The notes beneath the pieces are model-generated. The model was not told the DNA's origin. It was given only the letters and a program-made list of their open reading frames with translations, and did not search any database. The position numbers were made by a program, and so were the translations under genes. DNA of 64,000 nucleotides from Williamsia sp. (GTDB lineage Bacteria; Bacteroidota; Bacteroidia; Chitinophagales; Chitinophagaceae). The DNA lies in assembly GCA_015069695.1 (NCBI GenBank), contig JADCRZ010000001.1:310001-374000 (forward strand), read 5' to 3'. Positions 42,179 to 50,383 of the stretch are shown piece by piece (position 1 is the first letter of the stretch; every line of letters starts with the position of its first letter).

Positions 42179-43426
42179 TCAATTGAATTGCATGAGGGAA
42201 TTGACGACCTTCTGGTTGGAGATCCTGCGTGATACAATAAAGGAAGACAGCAGGGATGCCACACAGAAAAGTACAAATACAGGAATGATCTTTTGCGGCT
42301 CCAGTTTCAGCACCAGCGGGATAGACGTAGAGGCAACCGGCGGAACAAACGAAGCATGGCTTGCCTGCAAGATGCCTGAAACAAGGAACAGGATCGGCAA
42401 GGCTATGATGCAGCCAAAAATGCCCATCATCAGACCTTCAATGCAAAATATTTTTATCACACCCCGTTTCAGCATGCCGATGGCCCGCATGGTTCCGATT
42501 TCCTTGGTGCGTTCGTTGACGGTTACCTGCATGGTGTTCAGCAAGGTAAGCAGCACGATCACGGTGATGATGATAGTAAGTACCCGGAAGATAACACCAA
42601 ACATAGTCGTTACTTTCTTGTAAGAAGGCGATTGTTCATCCCATCCGCGTGCTTCTATCTTGTAGCCGGCCTGGTTGAGCTTGCTGGTAAGGGCTGCTTT
42701 TACGCCCGCCAGCTTTTCAGGATGCTTCAACGTGGCAACCACCCGCTCTGCTCCATCGGTATCATACAGGTTCTGCGCGAGCGTGTAATCACTGAGGATG
42801 AATTTGTCGTTGGTGGCAGGATTGCCGGTATTGTACACGTTTTCCACGTCGGCGTCCACGGCATTGGCCATGCCATCTTTTGTAGTGGTGAGCATGGTGA
42901 TGTTCTGTCCCTTTTTGATGCCGAGCATATGCGACAGCTCTTCGCTGATGGCTACTTTCGGGTGGGTGCCCTTTTGCGGTGCTAAAGACATCATGCCCTT
43001 CTCTGTCCGGCCATCGATCGGTGTTTTCAGCAGTTGCTGATCGTCTTCAGGTACGATGGCTTCGGTGATAAAGATGGTGGATGATTTGCTGTTGCTGGCA
43101 ATGCCGAACATGCGCAGGCGGGGTGTGGCAAGCGCTACTTCAGGGTCTGCTTTCAGGATCTGCATGATGCCTGCCAGCTCCTGCTTCGACCACAGGTATT
43201 TTTCAGGTTCCAGTTTGCCATTGTCAAAAAAGCCTTGTTTGGCAAACGTGATATGACCCATCTTCTCGGCTACAATGGCCTGGCCTTTGAGCCTGGAGAA
43301 AATATTGCCTAAGATGCCGCCGATAACACCCAGGGCGGTAAAGCCCAGGCAAACCGTCATGATGGTTACAACTGACCGGTTGCGGTGGCGGAGTATATTG
43401 CGGAAAGAAAGTTGGATAGAATTCAT
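42179..43426 (-). CDS. ABC transporter permease (MacB/LolC/FtsX type)
   Basis: 415 residues. One membrane helix near the N-terminus (NILRHRNRSVVTIMTVCLGFTALGVIGG), a long periplasmic domain of about 230 residues, and three helices at the C-terminus (VLTIIITVIVLLTLLNTMQVTVNERTKEIGTMRAIG, FCIEGLMMGIFGCIIALPI, IIPVFVLFCVASLLSSFIVS). This is the type VII ABC exporter architecture. Partner of the ATPase gene 10 bp upstream. It probably extracts or exports a lipophilic product or lipoprotein to the LolA-like carrier encoded downstream. Confidence 0.88.
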   Translation of the reverse strand: MNSIQLSFRNILRHRNRSVVTIMTVCLGFTALGVIGGILGNIFSRLKGQAIVAEKMGHITFAKQGFFDNGKLEPEKYLWSKQELAGIMQILKADPEVALATPRLRMFGIASNSKSSTIFITEAIVPEDDQQLLKTPIDGRTEKGMMSLAPQKGTHPKVAISEELSHMLGIKKGQNITMLTTTKDGMANAVDADVENVYNTGNPATNDKFILSDYTLAQNLYDTDGAERVVATLKHPEKLAGVKAALTSKLNQAGYKIEARGWDEQSPSYKKVTTMFGVIFRVLTIIITVIVLLTLLNTMQVTVNERTKEIGTMRAIGMLKRGVIKIFCIEGLMMGIFGCIIALPILFLVSGILQASHASFVPPVASTSIPLVLKLEPQKIIPVFVLFCVASLLSSFIVSRRISNQKVVNSLMQFN

Positions 43427-43436
43427 GGCAGTCGTT

Positions 43437-44165
43437 TTAAGCGTTTACAATAAGTCCGTCATGCAGCTCGATCACATGATTCACTTTGCTGATGATCTGC
43501 GTGTCGTGGGTGGAAAAAATAAAAGTGGTGTTCTTGGATCCGTTCAGCTCCTGCATCAGTTCGATGATGTCCATGCCTGTTTTGCTGTCGAGAGCAGCTG
43601 TAGGCTCATCTGCAATCACGATCTCCGGATTGGTGACCAGGGCACGGGCAATGGCCACGCGCTGGCGCTGTCCGCCACTTAAGTTGGCCGGCCGGTGATT
43701 GAAGTAATCGCCCAACCCGACTTCACGCAAGGCCAGCTTGGCCCGGCGGATGCTGTCTGTTTTGGAAACCGATTGGATCTGGAGGGGAAAAGCCACGTTC
43801 TCCACCGCGCTCAAAACCGGTATCAGGTTGTAATTCTGAAAGACGATGCCGATCTTCTTGCTGCGGAAATGGGTGATTTCATTGTCTGAAAATTTCTCTA
43901 CTTCTGTTCCGTCATAGAGCACTTTCCCTTTTGTAGGCTCATCAATCAGGGCAACTAAATTGAGCAGGGAAGATTTTCCACTGCCTGAAGGACCGGCTAC
44001 GGCAATAAATTCACCGGCACGGATGGTGAGGTCAATGCCTTTGAGCGCCTGGATTTGTTGCGTACCCAGCTGGTAAGTTTTTTCAACCCCCCGGAATTCG
44101 ATGATGGCCGGCTCGGCTGCGACCGCCAGGGGTTGTTTTTTTAGTTCAATGGTTGTGCTGTTCAT
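43437..44165 (-). CDS. ABC transporter ATP-binding protein (MacB/LolD type)
   Basis: 242 residues. Walker A GPSGSGKSS, Q-loop FQNYNLIPVL, signature LSGGQRQRVAIARALV, Walker B IVIADEPTAALD and H-loop FIFSTHDTQI are all present. The sequence AVENVAFPLQIQ and the TAALDS ending are typical of the LolD/MacB group. Energises the adjacent permease. It starts 53 bases after the stop of the thioesterase gene, and the pair may export or traffic the polyketide. Confidence 0.95.
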   Translation of the reverse strand: MNSTTIELKKQPLAVAAEPAIIEFRGVEKTYQLGTQQIQALKGIDLTIRAGEFIAVAGPSGSGKSSLLNLVALIDEPTKGKVLYDGTEVEKFSDNEITHFRSKKIGIVFQNYNLIPVLSAVENVAFPLQIQSVSKTDSIRRAKLALREVGLGDYFNHRPANLSGGQRQRVAIARALVTNPEIVIADEPTAALDSKTGMDIIELMQELNGSKNTTFIFSTHDTQIISKVNHVIELHDGLIVNA

Positions 44166-44218
44166 AAAATACTTGTGTTACTGTTTATAATAAGAGATCA
44201 TTGAGCGCAAATAGATGA

Positions 44219-44662
44219 TCATGCATACTCCTGGAACACCTCCAGCATAGATTCCGGAAAGTGGGCCGGAACCAGTTGTCCGTCGCGCATGCGCATGGCT
44301 GCTGTTGCCTGGTGCCCCTTGCAAACCAGGATCAGCTTGTCGCCCTTCTGGTGGTAGTAATCGAAGTTCATCATCAGGCGGCTTTCGCCCTGTGCTTCGA
44401 GCGACATGTGCATGACCACTTTGTCAAATGCATGCAGCTGGGAGATATACTGCACGCTCAGGTCGAGTGTAATCAGGTACAATCCCCCGTTGATGTCTTC
44501 TACGATTTCCGGGCAGTATTCGTATAAAAACATCTCCCGGCATTTGCCCTGCCAGAGCACGTAGTTGGCGAAGTAAACGTTGCCCACTACATTGGTTTCT
44601 TCAAACGTGGCAATAAACTTATACTCGTAATAAGAATTGCCTTCAGACCTGATCATTGGCAT
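44219..44662 (-). CDS. Enediyne hot-dog thioesterase (CalE7/SgcE10 type)
   Basis: 147 residues. The sequence FEETNVVGNVYFANYVLWQGKCREMFLYEY matches, in two halves, the conserved region of enediyne thioesterases, which hydrolyse the octa- or heptaene chain from the PKS acyl carrier and lack the acidic catalytic residue of other hot-dog thioesterases. Continuing motifs: LDLSVQYISQLHAFDKVVMHM and MRMRDGQLVPAHFPESM. It lies 143 bp downstream of the PKS stop, in the same direction, with repeat element C in between. Together with the PKS it should release a linear polyene. Confidence 0.9.
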   Translation of the reverse strand: MPMIRSEGNSYYEYKFIATFEETNVVGNVYFANYVLWQGKCREMFLYEYCPEIVEDINGGLYLITLDLSVQYISQLHAFDKVVMHMSLEAQGESRLMMNFDYYHQKGDKLILVCKGHQATAAMRMRDGQLVPAHFPESMLEVFQEYA

Positions 44663-44711
44663 ATTAATAGGGTTTGGGGGTTTTGAATAATTTCAGGTTC
44701 TAACTTATGCA

Positions 44712-44790
44712 AACCCACCCCTAACCCTCCCAGGAGGGGATAAGAAGGGTCTTTGTATGATCCCCTCCTGGGAGGGGTTAGGGGTGGGTT
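44712..44790. repeat. REP-like inverted-repeat element, copy C
   Basis: Near-perfect arms at 44712-44741 and 44760-44790 (one missing C) with an 18-nt loop, giving the most compact hairpin of the three copies. Core AACCCACCCCTAACCC then CTCCCAGGAGGGGAT. It lies between the PKS stop and the thioesterase start, inside the biosynthetic operon, and may weaken downstream transcription. Confidence 0.9.
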
Positions 44791-44805
44791 CTACGGTGTT
44801 TTGTT

Positions 44806-47800
44806 TCATACAATCTCCAGCACCACCGGCTCTTCTACACCGGCCAGCGCGAGCTCCAGGCTTAGCTGGGGTGCGCTGCCTTCCCTGGTCGACTTGCCCT
44901 TGCTGAGGCAGATAGAGTAATCGTCTACCCTGCAGCTTTCCGAGCGTTTGTTGGAGGCCAGTGATTTTACCAGGTCGAGGCAGTTGTTCAGCGGCAGCCG
45001 GATGGACCGCGTTTTGGCCAGCTTCATCAATTTGTACTCGATGAAGGGAACCAGCAGGTGCGGATCCCACCGGCCTGTAAACGCAGTGCCTGCTACCTGC
45101 GTTAAAGTGAGGTCTTTCCAGTATTGCTTGATCTCGCCCTGCGCGTTGATCACGCATACATCAATAACCGTGGTATTTTTTTCCTCGCGTGTTTCGCGTG
45201 TTTTGATAAAGAAAGGGCCGGGTACCGGGTTGTTGTTGATCACGATTTGTCCGGCTCCGGTTGGCAGCAGACTGCTGCCTGGGCGGCAGGCCTGGTGACA
45301 GTGAATGGCTGCATCATTCAAACCCGGATCACCGAGCAGGGCATTGCCGGGCATGTAAGCGCCAAACCAGCTGTCGTTCAGGCTGGAATCAGCCTTGGCC
45401 ACAGATTCCAGCGCATCGATCTTCAGGAAAGAATGGATGCGGCGGAAGGGGCCGTGGTGGAAAAGAAGGTCGTCATAAAATTTCTTGCCCACATTAAAAT
45501 CAAGCGCGTGCAACTGGGCAAATGCAGGAGCTTCTTCCATGAACAGCGGCGCTGGTCCGAAGCTGATGGTTGTTTCAAAACAGTTGACGGAAAAACTGGA
45601 ATCTTCGCTTTGTGCCACTGCCCTGAATTCATGGGCCGAGAGCCGCGTAACAATAAAGCGGATGATATTGGAACCACCCTTGGGAACCACAATAGATTTG
45701 TGTATCTGCAGGCCATCAAATTTCCACGCATCGGGCGCAGGATGGAGGGCGCTGCAAACCTGGGCCATGCCTTCCAGGATCATGACGGTTGGAAAAACGT
45801 ACTGATTTTTAAAAACATGGTTCTTCAGGTATACATCATCGTTCAGGTTGATGCTCACATCCGATACGATCTCAACACCCGGTACATGGTGCCTGATCTT
45901 GGAAACAAAGCGGCCCAAGGGCAATTGCTTTTTTGTATAGTTGAGGGTAGGGATGTCTCCATACCGGCCGGATATGAGATAACGCCCTTGCGTAGCCGCA
46001 TCAGCAACCATTTGCTGCAGGATGGTTAATCCTTGCTTAACCGGGATCGGCCATACGCCTTTTGACCGGAGTGCTTCTACACTGTTGAGGGTAACACCCA
46101 TGCCGGTTTCAGCCCATACAGACCACTCGAGGGTCAAACAGCGGCAATGCGGGTGTTGTACAGACAGCTCATTGATATAGATCGCGAGCTGGTCGTTGGC
46201 CCAGGCATAGTCGCCGTTGCCCATCATGCCGCTTTGGGCGATAATAGATCCATAGCCGATCAGCAGCTTGAGCGATGCCGGATCGAGGGCTTCCATTACG
46301 TTGCGCAGTCCGGCTACTTTTACCTTTTCTGTTTGCTCGAAATCAGCAGCGGTTAAAAGGGCCAGGGGTTTGGGCCGGTTGATGCCGGCCCCGTGCAGGA
46401 TGATGCGGATAGCACCCAGCTCCTGCGCGGCACTTGCAATGGCTTGTTTCACAGCTGCTGCGTCGCATACATCAGCAGGATAGTAGCGGAAGGGGATGGC
46501 TGCTTCAGCCAGTCTTTGCAGGTTGCGGCTCAGTTCCCTGTCCAGTTCAGGATTGGAACGGCCCAGGATCGCCAATCGGGCACCGCTCCGCAAAGCGAGA
46601 TCATAGGCAGATTCAAAGGTGATGCCTTTACCTCCACCAGTAGCCAGGATCACATCTCCCGGCTCAATAACGTGTTCCTCTTTGCCGGGCTGCGGCGTAA
46701 ACGATTCCCATTCTGATTCAGTGCGTATCCCTTGCGCATCATACTTGACTTCTTTGTACCGGGAAACAGATTTCAATTCGGCCGCCAGGTGATTCTGCGG
46801 TTGTTCGAGGGTGTTAGAGAGCTCCAGGCTCATCGCTGCTACGCCGGGTACTTCCTGCTGGAAGGTGCGAAGGAGCGGCCGCAGATCACCCTCGGTTTGC
46901 TCGCCGTACAAATCAACCAGTACAACAAAAGCGCCCTGGCGTACAGAAGGCTGGTTTAAGAATGATACGAAATCAGCCAGGCTTTCCCTGCCATTGGCAG
47001 CGCTGTACACATATACAGCCCCGTTGCCGGCCGGTATGTTGTGAGCAGCCAGGTTTTCTTCCCAGGCAGCGGCCAGCGACTTTATGCCTGCTACGGTGAT
47101 CTTGCCCACGCCCCGGTCGGTGGTGACCTTGGGAAGCTTTTTGGTTATGTCTCGGCGCTGGAAGATGGCTGTCCAGTTAGGAACCAGGTCAAAGAAGACT
47201 TTTCCCTTGTCGGCGGCCGGGGTGTTGTTGCCGGCTTCTCCGTTGTAGATCAGCACGCCCAGTTCGTGGATGGTACCATCTCCATTGGCTGCAATAGAAG
47301 CCTGCGAAAGCACTTTCTGGCTCCGGTTAAAAGCTTTTATGGTAAGCGAAATAATTTCGGTGATGGCCAGGGAGTTGATGTGCAGCTGCGACATGATCCG
47401 GTCTTCCGGACCGATCAGTTCAAACGGGATGTCCAATTTTTCGCTGATAATCTTTTTCAGGTAAGCTTCCACGCCTTCCGGTGTGTCGGTAGCGGTAACA
47501 GGTGCAGCAGGAGATGCGGTAGCTGCTGCGGCAGCCTGCTGGACGGCAGATATTGCTTCTTCACTTCCACCAGCTTGTACAGAAGTTTTGTAGCCGTTCA
47601 ATTCGCATGGATTGATGAGTACATCGAGGTTCCAGTTCTCCAGGTCAAACGGGCGGTAAAAGCGGTTGCAGGAAAGTTCTTCAAACCTGATCTCATTCCC
47701 TGATATATGCGCTGCCGATAAAATATGCAGCAGGCCCTTGAAGGAAGAAGATCCGTAATCCAGTGCCAGTACGGTAAATTCCGGATAGTCTTTGAGCGAA

Positions 47801-50316
47801 CGGGTGAGGGCATTGCCTGGTCCCAGCTCGATCAGGAAATCAGCTTCCGATTTTATTTTATCAACTGCTTGTGTCAGTTGAACCGGGGCTTCGATCTGTT
47901 TGTACAGCAGGTCGGCGATCGATTCTGTTTCACTTAGCAGGTGACCCGTAACGGTGGAAACAATGGCTTTATCGGGCTGACTGAATTCTTGCGATGCCAG
48001 ATATGTTTGAAAATGGCTGGCTGCCCCTTTCATCATGGGTGTATGAAACGCATGGGATACTTTGAGGCGCACGGCATGGATGCCTCGTTCGCTTGCCCGT
48101 TCCTGCACTTCTTCTACTGCCGCAACACTTCCTCCCACTACATAGTTGCCTGTGCCGTTGTAGCCGGTAATGCATACTTCGCTGTGGTCGATCAGCTCGT
48201 GGAGTTCCTGTGCGGTGCATTTGAGGGCCAGCATGGTTCCGCCCTTTTCACCGAGCTCAGACATGGCTTTACCACGCGCAGTAGCCAGCTCAACAGCGCC
48301 GGTTGGGTCTATTACGCCGGCCCAGCCCAGGGCAGAAATCTCTCCCAGGCTATGACCAATGCCCCAGCGGGCTTCCACGCCCAGCTGTTCCATCAGTTCA
48401 AGTGATTGAAGCGTATTTTGAACAATGACCGGCTGGGCAACAGCTGTATCCACGATCTCACCCTGGAGTGCTAACTGTACCGGATAAGCGCTTTGCTGGT
48501 TGAAGTAAGAAAAAGCGCCTGCATCCGCATAAACAGGTGAGCCCTGTCCGGGGAATAAAAAAGCCAGGTTGCCCTTTTTGCCGGTCCGGTTGAAGTAAAC
48601 GCCTTTTTCCGCCTCAACGAATTGTTCCTTGCCTTCTTCTACAGCCTGCTGCAAAACAGCGAGGCCTTCCGCAAGAACATCCGGATTGGCTGCTACCAGG
48701 CTTGCCTTCCAGTTGCCTGCGTGCTGGTAGGAAGCACAAAGGGTGGCTGAAAGATCAGTGAACTCGGCCCTTGATATATCGCGGGCAACTGCCTGCAGGC
48801 GCTGCAGCGTTTGCTCAAAAGCTTCCTTTGAAGCGGCAGACAGGGGAAACACTTCAGTGTCGCGGCGGGAAGTGGCTAATTTGGTCACCTTGCCGGAGAT
48901 CTTTTTGGGCCTTCTGGCTTCTGAGGCTTCCTGCAGGGTGATGTGTACATTGATACCGCCAAAGCCCATGGAAGCTACGGAAGCCCGCATGGGCGTTTTG
49001 CCGGTGTATTGGGTTGGATAAGGGGGTAAAGAAAGGATGTCTTTGTTATCGGTCAGGATCTTGTGCGGTTGTGAAACAGGGCGGAAAGCGGGTATCGTGC
49101 CATGCTTTAACGCGAGGGTGGCTTTGATGGCACCTGCTACGCCGGCAGCGGCCTTGGTATGACCGATCAGCTGTTTCACGGAACCCAGGGCAGCTGGTGT
49201 TCCCTGCTTGCCGGCATCCCGCAAGGCATTGATCAGGGCGGTGAGCTCTACCTGGTCGCCCAGGGTGGTACCGGTTCCATGTCCTTCAAAAAGGGTCACG
49301 GAATCTATGTCATAACCGGCACGTGTATACGCTCTTTCGTAGGCGATCTGTTGTGTGTCTGACTTGGGCCGGGTGATGCCGCCGTTGCCATCGGAAGAGA
49401 TGCCCCAGCCCTGAATAACGGCGTTGATGTTGAGGCCTCTTTCACGGGCTTCCTTTTCGCGCATCAGCACTACAATGCCGCAGCCTTCACCGGGCCAGAA
49501 CCCTTCTGCTTTGGCGCTGTATACGTCCATTTCGTGGGCAGCCAGGGCACCGTTGCGGGCAAAGCCAATGATCTCGAAAGGATCGATGCTCAGATCGACG
49601 CCGCCTGCCAGGGCCAGGTCCAGGTCGCCGTTTACCAGGGCGGTACAGGCGTTGGAAAAAGCCAGCAGGGAAGAAGAGCAGGCACCGTCTACGGTAAAGC
49701 CGCCTCCATGAAAATCAAAATAGTTGCAGATACGGCCGGCGATGGTATTGCTGAGTCCGCCGGCCAGCATATCTGCATCGGGTTCGGGAAACGGGTCTTT
49801 GTATGTTTTCTCAGCGTGACGGATAATCGTAGAAATATCTTCTTTTGAATAGCGCAGTTCTTTCAGCGTCGTTTCCAGCACGCCGGAAACATAAGGCCAT
49901 CTTCCCCGCATCAGGTTGGAGCGGGTAAACTCCCCTGTAAGGGAATTGCCCAGCACTACGCCTACGCGCTCTTTGTTTAATTCGGCCCCGTTTTCAAAAC
50001 CGGCATCTTTTAAAGCGCCGGCAGCTACGTCGAGGGCGAGCCAGTGGGTAAGGTCGGTTTGTTCAAAAGTTGATTTGGCCACCCGGTATTTCAGCCGGTC
50101 AAAGTGGTATCCGCTAAGCACCGAAGCTTTGCGGGAGTAGGTATAATCTACTTTTGATTTGTCGGCTGCATAGTAATGATCCAGGTTCAGCCGTTTGTCA
50201 GGAATGCGCCTGAACTGCTGGCGCCAGGCCAGGATGTTCTCCCAGTATTGTTCCGGGTTGTGGGCACCGGGATAACGACAGTCGATACCAATGATCGCGA
50301 TTCCTTCGTTGCTCAT
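44806..50316 (-). CDS. pksE: Enediyne-type iterative polyketide synthase (KS-AT-ACP-KR-DH)
   Basis: 1836 residues. KS about 1-460: Cys213 in VDGACSSSLLAF, His346 in FEGHGTGTTLGD, His386 in IGHTKAAAGVAG, and GGVDLSIDPFEIIGFARNGAL, the pattern of enediyne PKSs. AT about 585-860: Ser656 in GIGHSLGEISALG, His758 in SHAFHTP. ACP about 945-1025: phosphopantetheine Ser982 in LHINSLAITE. KR about 1215-1455: ATGGGKGITF and YGSIIAQSGMMGNGDYAWAND. DH about 1490-1760: His1500 in YLKNHVFKNQYVFP and Asp1668 in NDAAIHCHQAC. The C-terminal PPTase domain of CalE8/SgcE-type enzymes is missing; only about 80 residues follow the DH. It would make a linear polyene on the ACP. It lies between DUF1702 and the thioesterase. 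Confidence 0.93.
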   Translation of the reverse strand: MSNEGIAIIGIDCRYPGAHNPEQYWENILAWRQQFRRIPDKRLNLDHYYAADKSKVDYTYSRKASVLSGYHFDRLKYRVAKSTFEQTDLTHWLALDVAAGALKDAGFENGAELNKERVGVVLGNSLTGEFTRSNLMRGRWPYVSGVLETTLKELRYSKEDISTIIRHAEKTYKDPFPEPDADMLAGGLSNTIAGRICNYFDFHGGGFTVDGACSSSLLAFSNACTALVNGDLDLALAGGVDLSIDPFEIIGFARNGALAAHEMDVYSAKAEGFWPGEGCGIVVLMREKEARERGLNINAVIQGWGISSDGNGGITRPKSDTQQIAYERAYTRAGYDIDSVTLFEGHGTGTTLGDQVELTALINALRDAGKQGTPAALGSVKQLIGHTKAAAGVAGAIKATLALKHGTIPAFRPVSQPHKILTDNKDILSLPPYPTQYTGKTPMRASVASMGFGGINVHITLQEASEARRPKKISGKVTKLATSRRDTEVFPLSAASKEAFEQTLQRLQAVARDISRAEFTDLSATLCASYQHAGNWKASLVAANPDVLAEGLAVLQQAVEEGKEQFVEAEKGVYFNRTGKKGNLAFLFPGQGSPVYADAGAFSYFNQQSAYPVQLALQGEIVDTAVAQPVIVQNTLQSLELMEQLGVEARWGIGHSLGEISALGWAGVIDPTGAVELATARGKAMSELGEKGGTMLALKCTAQELHELIDHSEVCITGYNGTGNYVVGGSVAAVEEVQERASERGIHAVRLKVSHAFHTPMMKGAASHFQTYLASQEFSQPDKAIVSTVTGHLLSETESIADLLYKQIEAPVQLTQAVDKIKSEADFLIELGPGNALTRSLKDYPEFTVLALDYGSSSFKGLLHILSAAHISGNEIRFEELSCNRFYRPFDLENWNLDVLINPCELNGYKTSVQAGGSEEAISAVQQAAAAATASPAAPVTATDTPEGVEAYLKKIISEKLDIPFELIGPEDRIMSQLHINSLAITEIISLTIKAFNRSQKVLSQASIAANGDGTIHELGVLIYNGEAGNNTPAADKGKVFFDLVPNWTAIFQRRDITKKLPKVTTDRGVGKITVAGIKSLAAAWEENLAAHNIPAGNGAVYVYSAANGRESLADFVSFLNQPSVRQGAFVVLVDLYGEQTEGDLRPLLRTFQQEVPGVAAMSLELSNTLEQPQNHLAAELKSVSRYKEVKYDAQGIRTESEWESFTPQPGKEEHVIEPGDVILATGGGKGITFESAYDLALRSGARLAILGRSNPELDRELSRNLQRLAEAAIPFRYYPADVCDAAAVKQAIASAAQELGAIRIILHGAGINRPKPLALLTAADFEQTEKVKVAGLRNVMEALDPASLKLLIGYGSIIAQSGMMGNGDYAWANDQLAIYINELSVQHPHCRCLTLEWSVWAETGMGVTLNSVEALRSKGVWPIPVKQGLTILQQMVADAATQGRYLISGRYGDIPTLNYTKKQLPLGRFVSKIRHHVPGVEIVSDVSINLNDDVYLKNHVFKNQYVFPTVMILEGMAQVCSALHPAPDAWKFDGLQIHKSIVVPKGGSNIIRFIVTRLSAHEFRAVAQSEDSSFSVNCFETTISFGPAPLFMEEAPAFAQLHALDFNVGKKFYDDLLFHHGPFRRIHSFLKIDALESVAKADSSLNDSWFGAYMPGNALLGDPGLNDAAIHCHQACRPGSSLLPTGAGQIVINNNPVPGPFFIKTRETREEKNTTVIDVCVINAQGEIKQYWKDLTLTQVAGTAFTGRWDPHLLVPFIEYKLMKLAKTRSIRLPLNNCLDLVKSLASNKRSESCRVDDYSICLSKGKSTREGSAPQLSLELALAGVEEPVVLEIV

Positions 50317-50383
50317 AAAAGGTTGCCTTTGAAGATGGGGATAGAAAAGGGTTTAGGGGGTGGCTATGGGTTGTAGGGATTGA

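Noticed and set aside
45124-46029. Long plus-strand open frames opposite the PKS (and many similar ones opposite other genes)
   Set aside because: They have no family motifs and lie antisense to a gene whose domains and catalytic residues are clear; they are shadows of codon use in the real frame.
44806-50316. PUFA synthase or aryl-polyene/flexirubin synthase
   Set aside because: The single ACP, the KS-AT-ACP-KR-DH order in one protein, and the DUF1702/UnbU/UnbV/CalE7-type thioesterase neighbours fit the enediyne type; aryl-polyene systems use separate FabF-like and dehydratase proteins.
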